A DNA stretch of 54,609 bases from Candidatus Methanophagales archaeon (GTDB lineage: Archaea > Halobacteriota > Syntropharchaeia > Alkanophagales > Methanospirareceae). The DNA lies in contig QENH01000196.1 in the NCBI GenBank assembly GCA_003336485.1, forward strand, positions 1 through 54,609. Direction: 5' to 3'. Below are positions 38,766 through 47,900 of the stretch, in pieces; positions within the stretch are counted from its first letter, which is position 1; each line of letters opens with the position of its first letter. The notes under the pieces were generated by a model that was not told the DNA's origin, made no database searches, and worked only from the letters and a program-made list of their open reading frames with translations. Both the position numbers and the translations under genes were made by a program.

Positions 38766-41177
38766 TCATGCAATTCCTTTTAAAACCCATTCCGGTCTGT
38801 CCGGTGGATCAGTCTCTAACATCTCCTTCCACATCTCGTCCGTTAACCGATCATCCATTGGATGTTTGAACTCGTAACAACTGAACACAGGACCTGCACC
38901 CGCAATTATCCGGCCGTCGGGAACAATATAAGCAACTAAAATCAGGTCTACGTATCCCACACCCTCTTCCAAGACTTTTTTTGTATTGTAATCTGTATGC
39001 ACATCTGCAACGATCGTCGTCTCCTTACCCTCATCATTCACACCTGTGACGACAGAATCCAACTTATTGCCAAAGTCCCTTATGAACTCGTAATCGTCCT
39101 CCGTCAACTCCTCGTTCTCCAGTTCCGCTTTCGATATCGCGATTAAACGTTCAAGAATGCATTCTAAACTATGCAGTCGCGCTTTTTCTGTCTCACTCAA
39201 GACGTCGAGGTCAATCAATCCATTTTCCGTCATTTCCGTTAATGCTAATAAGCGAGCATAGAATTCCGGAACTGGCTCCACATAGCCCACAGGCTTTGGT
39301 TCTGGTTTTGGTTGCCATGGCCCTGGTGCGGTACAAATATCGGGAGTATAACTCTGCTTAGCGTAAAGTATGGTATCGTGCCGTAATTCGGTCCACGACG
39401 CGAGAGAGGTCTGCAATTCCTTCTCTTGCCATGCTTTTGTCTGCATGAACGTTTGGTGTCCATCACCAAACCCCTTTAACAACGGCTTTAACGCATATAG
39501 CCAACTCCAATACAAGTTCCTATTCCAGTCAGAGCTATTAAAACCGGCAAATTGATTTTTGAGCTTCTTTAACTGCTTGTCATAGCTCGCGTTTAGACCT
39601 TCATATTCGGTATCGCCTACTTCTATTAAAATAGCCTCTGCCCTTTCAGAACCGAGCACGGCCATAACATCTAAACCACGTGGGAAACATCGCGCGGGTC
39701 CTAAATCCGTGATACACATCGTAAATGGTGTGTCGTTGCCGGCATACATACCTACCGCAGGAGAGACCAACTGCTGGAACATATATGAATCGGGAATGAA
39801 CTTTTGACCCATAAAGCGCAGCCCTTTCGTCTTATCCAAGCATTCGTACAACTTCTCTTCGGTTATCGGTGGGTAAACGGCACAAACTCCGCTTCCACCG
39901 TATATCTCGGGACTTCTCATCTTTGCAAGTTCTACCTTCAACGCTAACAATTTGTTTTCATCGCTCAGTTCACTGGCATTGAACTCAGTGCCAAAAACGC
40001 TTTTTAGTGCATCGCGATATTCAAAAGGCGTTAAATCATCTGCTGTTCCAACGAAGAAGGCGGTTACCGAATAAATCCTGCTCCATATGACCTGTGCTGT
40101 TTTATTATTAACCGTCACATCTGGCAGTTCAGAAGAGATTAATGCCGCTTGAATTGTTGATAAGTTCGCATCTTGCTCGCTTATCAATGCGTCATCGTCG
40201 TTACAACCCTTCAACATGAAAGCCATACGTCCATACCACATCATCGCCTTAAAATATCTTTTCAGCTTTTCGCTTTGTGTGTAATGTCCCCGCGGCACGT
40301 ATTGCGAGTAATCCTCGCAATAGCAGCATGGCTCATCGCAGAAGCAATTTGGATTAGAATTGAAGATAGCACTTGGGTGGAACCCCTCATGTTTTTCTAT
40401 ATTAATTATCTCATTGTCAACTGCTTCCTTTACATGATCAGGAATCTCGAATTCCACTTTTCTAATAGGTATGAATGCCTTTTTATCCCACCAATATTCT
40501 GTGTTCCAGTCTTCGATCTCTTCCTTAAGCTTTTCTTCATCGTATCCCTCTGTTGGAGTCTGTAAAAGTTCCAAAGCAACCGCGAAGTAGGCGACGTTTC
40601 TTCTCGCTGCTTCTTTCAGTTCCGGATCTGTAAAACTTTCATAATCTTGAACAGACTGCACGAGCAACGCATTGCTCAAATCAACGAGTTCGTCAAAGAA
40701 TTCTCGCTCCTCGACTCCTTTCAGAATCTCGTCGAATTGGATATGGTAAAGATGAAGTAAAGTATCTGAGGTAACAAATATAGGTATGTTCTTCGCTTTT
40801 ATATGTTTATAAGGTGCCACAATGTCATCCACAGCCCCATAGTCTATTATTACAAATCCGTTGTTGCCCAATAGTTCTCTTTCTCTTTCATTTAACTCAA
40901 AGTTAGCAATTAAATTTGCCATGTTTGTAATATTGCTAAAGTTCAAAGGTAAAGGGTAAGGCGACACGGTAAGGTTTACGGAGATGTTCACTGGCTGGTA
41001 GTAGGAAGAGAAGGCGAGTTTAGGGTTTTTGGTATCTTCGGCAGAAGAAGCGCTATCGATATTCGTTGCATTTAGCTCGTCTGATTCCGCGGAAGACATC
41101 GCCGTGCAATTTCCCACCAGCACAAAAACCATTAAGATCGCTAATAATTTCCATATTGTCGTTTTCTTCTTCATCAT
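38766..41177 (-). CDS. Secreted DUF3160 protein
   Basis: An 803-residue exported protein. Signal peptide IWKLLAILMVFVLVGNCTA. The rest matches DUF3160: LGNNGFVIIDYGAVDDIVAPY, then IPIFVTSDTLLHLYHIQFDE (the most conserved part), later KFIPDSYMFQQLVSPAVG and FPRGLDVMAVLGSERAEAIL, and near the end YNTKKVLEEGVGYVDLILVA. The family is large, found in secreted proteins of bacteria and archaea, function not established to my knowledge. A cysteine-rich insert (CFCDEPCCYCEDY) near residue 275 is unusual and may bind metal or form disulfides. No anchor at the C-terminus. Confidence 0.85.
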   Translation of the reverse strand: MMKKKTTIWKLLAILMVFVLVGNCTAMSSAESDELNATNIDSASSAEDTKNPKLAFSSYYQPVNISVNLTVSPYPLPLNFSNITNMANLIANFELNERERELLGNNGFVIIDYGAVDDIVAPYKHIKAKNIPIFVTSDTLLHLYHIQFDEILKGVEEREFFDELVDLSNALLVQSVQDYESFTDPELKEAARRNVAYFAVALELLQTPTEGYDEEKLKEEIEDWNTEYWWDKKAFIPIRKVEFEIPDHVKEAVDNEIINIEKHEGFHPSAIFNSNPNCFCDEPCCYCEDYSQYVPRGHYTQSEKLKRYFKAMMWYGRMAFMLKGCNDDDALISEQDANLSTIQAALISSELPDVTVNNKTAQVIWSRIYSVTAFFVGTADDLTPFEYRDALKSVFGTEFNASELSDENKLLALKVELAKMRSPEIYGGSGVCAVYPPITEEKLYECLDKTKGLRFMGQKFIPDSYMFQQLVSPAVGMYAGNDTPFTMCITDLGPARCFPRGLDVMAVLGSERAEAILIEVGDTEYEGLNASYDKQLKKLKNQFAGFNSSDWNRNLYWSWLYALKPLLKGFGDGHQTFMQTKAWQEKELQTSLASWTELRHDTILYAKQSYTPDICTAPGPWQPKPEPKPVGYVEPVPEFYARLLALTEMTENGLIDLDVLSETEKARLHSLECILERLIAISKAELENEELTEDDYEFIRDFGNKLDSVVTGVNDEGKETTIVADVHTDYNTKKVLEEGVGYVDLILVAYIVPDGRIIAGAGPVFSCYEFKHPMDDRLTDEMWKEMLETDPPDRPEWVLKGIA

Positions 41178-41340
41178 CTTTTAAAATTTCTACACCCCTC
41201 TACAAAGATTTACTTAAGCTTAATGTTACTACATAGTATCACTATATGAAGCTTTCGCTTTTTTGTGTGGAAAGAAATAGAAAAGTTTTTATACTCTCAA
41301 TTTTTAAGTTGGATCATGTGCCTAAGAAGGGGGGTATAAC

Positions 41341-43362
41341 ATGAAAAAAATATCAACTGTCGGAATAGTATCGATGTCTGTGATAGCAATTTTGTCGATT
41401 TCAGCAACAGGAAATGTTGCGGCGGCATTGCCACCACCATCAGCAGATTTTGAGATTGATTTTTCCGGATTGAATTTACCAGAAGGCGACTGGCAATTAT
41501 CCCTAGTGAGTATCCCTGCATATGGTAAAGGAAATATGGCAGAAGCAGAAGAGATTTTCAATACCATTAAATCGAGCTATTTAGATATAAAAAATCTTTG
41601 CGGCGTTCCTGATTATATTGAATTAAAGTTGAATCCAACACAAGAAGAGCTCGAATCTTATTCTGATGAAGAAATCCTAGCACGATATAACCTCGAAGGG
41701 GATTTGTATTATGAGATACTTACTGAAAAAAACTGTTCCGTTTGCTGTATCCCTCTAGGTTATGGCTTATATAATCCAAACTTTTCAAGCATTTTAGAAC
41801 ATAAATATAAAGCAACAAAAAACTTTTGGATTCACCATTATGATAAAGGTGTTGAGTTGCATAAAGGTGGAGAAGATATTAAATCGTTTTATCCGCTTTT
41901 TTGCGAGATAGAAAACAATTCGTGTCGGGTTCATGTGTGGGAGGATACGCAAGGGCCTTATTTTGTGGCTCTAGAGAAGATGAATTCAAAAGATGAAATA
42001 TACTTTTCTGAGCCAGTGAATATCGATTGGGAAGCTTCCGGAGAAGTTGAATGGAAAATATTTCCAGAACAAAATACATATCCATTAAATATCAATAAAT
42101 TGGAACTTTCAGAGCCTAATTTGCTCTTAATTGAATTTGGAAATTCCGAACCTTGTTATTTTCAAATTTTTGGTGAAGTGCAACATCCTGCGATAGACAG
42201 TGTGGAAGAGATTTGTGTTATTGATGCCATTCAGGGAACTCGTTTTGAACTAGTCGGCTTGAATGACGATCTAAATCAAATACTTATAGACTATGCGCAA
42301 AATAATTATAGTATCCTCGTTTATGGCAACCGATGCTCTGGTGACCAGATAGAAGTCAGTGCATTAGTGGATACAAGGGATAAATGGCCTTGTGTTTATA
42401 TTAAAGATTATACGAATCATTCATATGATTTTCACATTAATCCATCACGTGAGTATCGTACAATAATATGGCTCAATGACGCTGTTACTTATATGGATGG
42501 GGAAACAGTTCATCAAGTTAATTACGATTGCGATAATTCTTCAGGTGGATATAGGGATCTTAAAGAAACGTTCATAGTCGAAAAGATGAAGGGATATAAC
42601 GCAGACATAAATGATGAGGGTAACTACATTAAAATAGCTAAAATAACTCTGCAATTAAATTACAGCACGTATGAATGCTTCACGCCGGGTCGCGATTACA
42701 GGTTAAAGCGATTTGTACCTGGGGCTGATAGAGATCAATTAAGTGACACTAATGACATTGCTCGACAATCCAAACCATTCCACATATATATAGGTAATTC
42801 TACAAGCCCTTACAGAACGATCTCAGTAACTCAGGATTCAAGTACCTGGGATACGGATGGCGGTTGGATACATTGTTTGACTTTGTGTCAAGGGATAATT
42901 AGACAAGAAGAACAATCGATAATACCCGCTAATATGACATACCAAGGGACAAAGTACGTAAATTGTCATGTTAATCCTAGTTATCCTTTTCAAACCGATA
43001 AAGAACTCATAACAATTAGTGGCACAGTTGAAGAAGAAACTGGTACTAGGAGGTTTCCTTGGATTGCCGCTGTTGTTGATGACAATTATTTATTTAACCC
43101 CGAAACTAGTAATTTGATTTGTAATTTTGATGCGCTGAAAGGGAAAAGTGTAACAATTAAAGGTTATTCGGGCACTGGTCAAATAAGCATGAATGTGCCA
43201 TTTAGCATGGATGTACCATTTAATCTTGGAGAAACAACAACAATAACTTTTGATAATGCTTTTTACGTAAGTGAGATAGTTGGTTGGAGAAACCTCTGTT
43301 GTGATGTCACTCTTGAAGATACAGGAGTTATTAGTACACCTAATGTTTGCTTCTGGTGTTGA
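41341..43362 (+). CDS. Large secreted protein, unknown
   Basis: A 673-residue exported protein with signal peptide ISTVGIVSMSVIAILSIS and then ATGNVAAALP. The mature part is beta-rich, acidic, with scattered cysteines (NCSVCCIP near residue 135; CLTLCQG; WRNLCC; FWC at the very end) that probably form disulfides. No domain recognised and no membrane anchor. Ribosome site GGGGGG-rich (AAGGGGGG) about 8 nt before ATG. It is divergent from the DUF3160 gene, 163 bp between the starts, and lower in GC than the Feo island. Confidence 0.65.
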   Translation: MKKISTVGIVSMSVIAILSISATGNVAAALPPPSADFEIDFSGLNLPEGDWQLSLVSIPAYGKGNMAEAEEIFNTIKSSYLDIKNLCGVPDYIELKLNPTQEELESYSDEEILARYNLEGDLYYEILTEKNCSVCCIPLGYGLYNPNFSSILEHKYKATKNFWIHHYDKGVELHKGGEDIKSFYPLFCEIENNSCRVHVWEDTQGPYFVALEKMNSKDEIYFSEPVNIDWEASGEVEWKIFPEQNTYPLNINKLELSEPNLLLIEFGNSEPCYFQIFGEVQHPAIDSVEEICVIDAIQGTRFELVGLNDDLNQILIDYAQNNYSILVYGNRCSGDQIEVSALVDTRDKWPCVYIKDYTNHSYDFHINPSREYRTIIWLNDAVTYMDGETVHQVNYDCDNSSGGYRDLKETFIVEKMKGYNADINDEGNYIKIAKITLQLNYSTYECFTPGRDYRLKRFVPGADRDQLSDTNDIARQSKPFHIYIGNSTSPYRTISVTQDSSTWDTDGGWIHCLTLCQGIIRQEEQSIIPANMTYQGTKYVNCHVNPSYPFQTDKELITISGTVEEETGTRRFPWIAAVVDDNYLFNPETSNLICNFDALKGKSVTIKGYSGTGQISMNVPFSMDVPFNLGETTTITFDNAFYVSEIVGWRNLCCDVTLEDTGVISTPNVCFWC

Positions 43363-43497
43363 GTACGGATATATTTTCGCTTGCAGTATTCACTTCTTCT
43401 CATACAAATCCGCCCATTTTAAGAATCTACCAAGAATCGCTTCAGGCCGAGATATACGCAGGAAATGGTGCTTCCCCTTTTAAATAGGGTTAATTAA

Positions 43498-44336
43498 TTG
43501 AGCGGGCATATGAAGATCAATCCATCAAAAACAACCAGGGACCGGGATCGCCTTCGTCAGGAAGTGCTTGAAAGATTAGGCTGGCGAATTCATCGTATTT
43601 GGTCTACGGATTGGAACCGTAATCCAAAACGGGCGGTTGAACGTATTCTAAATGCTGTTGCAAAAGCTAAAGAGGAAATGCGGCCTGTGGAACTTGAACA
43701 GTCCAAATCAGAAGATGAAGATAGTCTGAGCGAAGATTTTAACTCGAATAGCAGTGATTCCATATACACTAATAGGAATACACAAGAATATTCGGAACCA
43801 ATGAAAAGTATCTCTGACTTGCCAGAAGGTGTGGTCCCGTATTCAAAAACGCCCGTGATCCCTATGGGCCGTCCAGAGCAACTATATGGGGCAGATATCC
43901 TGAGGTTGGAGATGTAGTTTTAAGAATAGTAAAACATGAAGGTCCTATACACATACAGGAAACAGCACGAAGGGTGGCTGAGTTTTGGGGTATGAAAAGG
44001 GTAGGGAAAAGGGCAATTGGAATAGTGAAGAACGCTGTTAGTGGTAGCGAATCCGTTAAGCGCAAAGATGATTTTCTCTGGCCGGCGGAAATGAAGATCC
44101 CTCCTCTCCGGAGATGTAACAAGGACGATTTTTTCCGGCCCATTGATTATGTATGTGTAGAAGAAATAGCGAGAGCGGCTTTTTTGGTCGTGAAAAGAGA
44201 TTTTTACGTTTCAAGGGAAGAGCTAATTAAACAGGTTGCTAAGCATCTTGGGTATGATCGCGTTGGTGATAATATACAAACGAGAGTCGAAGAAGGGATT
44301 GATTTCTTACTAAGGTTCAAAAGAATTAGCACATGA
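43498..44336 (+). pseudogene. C-terminal remnant of a large helicase/nuclease (DUF4011/DUF3320 type)
   Basis: First frame (to 43917): TTRDRDRLRQEVLERLGWRI followed by HRIWSTDW, the end of the MTES_1575-like endonuclease domain found at the C-terminus of DUF4011/DUF3320 superfamily I helicases. Second frame (from about 43890): RYPEVGDVVLRIVKHEGPIH, RRVAEFWGMKRVG, KDDFLWPAE and SREELIKQVAKHLG, which is the DUF3320 domain. The frames meet near 43888. The helicase part (over 1,000 residues) is absent upstream, so this is a truncated and frameshifted fragment of a defence-type protein. Confidence 0.7.
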
Positions 44337-44443
44337 TGATGAAAGTATCTGGTATTTGCAATCCTAACACGTTGACTTTATCGTGCGTCTTAAGGACATG
44401 CTCATAGATGAGCTGATCCATAAAATGGGTAGGATACAGCAGT

Positions 44444-44941
44444 CTATGGATGACAATAGACATAAGATCGAGAATCATGCGTGTTCGGATAAGAGATTGA
44501 CATCTCAACTATTAATCTCAACTTGCCCATTTCCATCACTTGTAATAGCCTTGTCCATGCGTATTTAAATACTTTGTCGTCTTGCGGAATTAAACTCTTA
44601 ACTGTTTTAAAAGGTAAAATGGGCATGCCTGGATCACCATGGCTATATAATCCGACCATTGTGATGGAATCATAATCGCCCACTTTTGTTAATTCTGGTG
44701 CGGGAAAAGCGAAATCAACAATAATGGGACTACTTGTTCCACTCTCATTCACAGTTAATGCTGTTGCAGATTCAATACCATTTAAGCAAAAGCTTACTAA
44801 TAATACAATCAAAACGATCATAAATACTTCTTTTATGTATTTTTCTTCGGTCATATCTGCTGTCTGCATTCTATGTGGCCCTTTCATCATTTTACTTCTT
44901 CTTACCTCTATCTGCTTTATCATTCTATTTTTTAGTTTCAA
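44444..44941 (-). pseudogene. Truncated copy of the gingipain-like protein start
   Basis: Reads DMTEEKYIKEVFMIVLIVLL, GIESATALTVNESGTSSPII and then DFAFPAPELTKVGDYDSITM to PFKTVKSLIPQ, about 110 residues matching the N-terminus of the large protein at 44987-50428. After that the frame diverges to unrelated sequence and stops. It is a partial duplication lying just downstream of its parent. Confidence 0.8.
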
Positions 44942-44986
44942 GCGCGGCGCAGTCGAGCCGCGCGATAAACTGTGTCCATACTCAGC

Positions 44987-47900
44987 TCACAAAACAAACA
45001 TACGCGAAATATGCACTACCGGTTTAACAAAACCAGACCTTACCGCAGTACCCAAGCATTCATTCGCCCTTATCGCGTCCGCAAGTGGCGGACTCGAGGA
45101 ATAATAAATCTTGACAAATGCTCGCCCTGGTATATTCGTCATCAGGTATTCATCCCGGAAATCACGTAACACGTCTATGTCTTCGTGCAACGGCGTGCCA
45201 TAGGCTGCTGTTGCTATGAAACAGGGCGATGGTTCTACTGTCCACACCCACGTCTGCATGTCGGTCCCATTAACATTATTTACAATCACAGAAACGTTCC
45301 AGGTACCAACAACTGCGCTTGTATTTGTATAGGCTGCTTCTGTTACACGCTCATCAATCTGAACCACCGTGCCATTTATCCGCCAACTGACATTTACTGT
45401 TTGATTGATAGTGACGTTAAATGTCCTTATTGCACCTTCGGAATCGTTAACGGGTGATTCCGGTGCATAGGAAAAGATTATTGGTGGTGCAAGCACACAG
45501 TTACAAGTAGAATTGCATATTTTACCATCACCACATGCTTCCCCTGGCATCTTACCCTCGCAGGTGGCATCTGCACCACAGATGGTTGTATTGCAGATTC
45601 CAGTATCTGTACAATTACCATCATTACAGGTCTTAAGAGTGTTATTCGCTGTGCATTGAGTACTACAATTCTCCACCAGTTGGTCATCTACCCAGCTCGT
45701 ATGATCTGTACAAGAGCCGTTATTGCAGGAGAAATTATGTAAAAGCCTGCGTTTCCACACCTCGTCGCCCTTGCAATAATTAACAAAAGCATCGTGATAA
45801 TCTGTCTGCCTATTTGAGTACATATACTCACAAGCGCCGCCAGAGCAATAGTAATCCCTATCTTCACAGCCATTTCCGTATGCATAACAGCCATTGAGCT
45901 CGCTACAGTTCTCAGAGGATATAATTGTATATGTGCAACTACCATTAGAGCATTTATAATCCCGATATTCTCTTATATCCGCTCTTAGATCCCCTTTGCA
46001 GTACCAGCCATCATGATCATTACAGTTATCCACCAATTGGTCATCTACCCAGCTCGTATGATCTATGCAAGAACAGTTATAGCATGAGAAATTATGTAAA
46101 AGCCTGCGTTTCCAGACCTCGTCGCCCTTGCAATAATTAACAAAATCATCGTGATAATCGGTATGCCTATTTGAGTAACTATAGTTACAACCCACTTCGT
46201 TGCTCTCGCAGTAATAGTCTCTTTCTTCACAGCCATTACCATAAACATAGCAGCCATCATATTCCTTACAGTTTTCGCAATTGGGGTAAATGCCACAACT
46301 GGTATTTGTGCCTTCACATGTTGACAGTTCCGTCACATTCCAAACCCAACTCTGCGTATCCACGCCATTTACATTTGATGCTTCTGCAGTGACGTTATGT
46401 TCGCCGGGTACTACTGCATGCAGCTTGAAACTTGCTTCCCGTACACTTTCGTTCGTTTGTTGATGCAAATCATCTAAAAACCAGCTCACGCTTACCGTCT
46501 GATTTACCGTAACGTTAAATATCCTCCAGTTGCATATGGTATCGTTAACAGGCGACTGGGGCGCGAAGGCAGTGATTTTTGGCGGTGTGGCTACGGGAAC
46601 AAGACCGTATAACCCGGTATGCCACACATCGTATTGGAACATTGGCCATTCCATATTTGATTGGTTATAAGTTCCGTTAAGATCCCACACAAGTAATTCG
46701 CCTTCATCGCCGAGTATTACTTCAATATCGCCATCTGTATCAATATCAGCTAATACTGGCGAGGGATGCTTACCAGTATGCCAGCCTACAGGAGAATAAG
46801 TTGGTATTATTTTAGGCCAGCCACTTACATTGCTTCCGTCGTGGTGCCAAGCGTAAAACTTATCAGAATAAATATCGGTGGCCACCAATATTTCTATGTC
46901 ACCATCTCCATCAATGTCTCCTAATATGGGCGATGCATCACCCACCCCATAAGCGGTTTTCGGCCAACCAGTCACATTACTTCCATTATTATGGAATGCA
47001 TGTACATGACTCCTATCAGCAATAACAATTTCTATATCGCCATCTCCATCAATATCGCCTAATGCAGGTGACGAATCCGCAGTATGATAGACTTTAGGCC
47101 AGCCCGTTACATTACTGCCATTGTGATGCCATGCATATATTTTATCAGAACCAACAACAATTTCTATGTCGCCATCGCCGTCAATATCGCCTAACGCTGG
47201 CGATGACCAGACCCATGCACCTGTTGTTTTAGGCCAACCAGTTACAGTACTGCCATTGTGGTGCCATACATACACATTATGGTCAGTTGCACCCACTATA
47301 ATTTCTAAGTCGCCATCATTATCTATGTCACCTAATGCAGGAGATGCAAGGATAGTACTCCCGGTGGTTATCGGGAAACCCGAACAAAGACTTCCATCGT
47401 GATGCCATGCATACATATTGTAATCACAAGACCCCGCTACAATCTCAATATCGCCATCATTATCTATATCACCTAATGTTATTGCTGTTTTCACATCACC
47501 TGAAGGGTCATACACTGGCCAATTCGTTACTTCCGAACCCTCATGATGCCATGCTTCTACGTTGCCCCAACCGGTACCAACTAATATTTCAATATCCATA
47601 TCTCCATCAATATCCCCCAGTGCTGGCGCAGATCGTATACATTTAGATGTGACGTACACTTGTGGCCAACCACTTACATTCGTGCCATCATGATGCCATG
47701 CATATACATTTCTCCCGTAAGGCGAACTAAGTCTACTTTCACCTGCTATAATCTCTAAATCACCATCACCATCTATGTCTCCAACCGCCACGGAATCTGC
47801 TACAAATCGGTGTGACACAGACTGAGGCCATCCCACTTGAAATGCTGGGTCTATAACAACTGTTTCATTATCTGTGCTTTTGTAGCCGCCAATGTTATTC

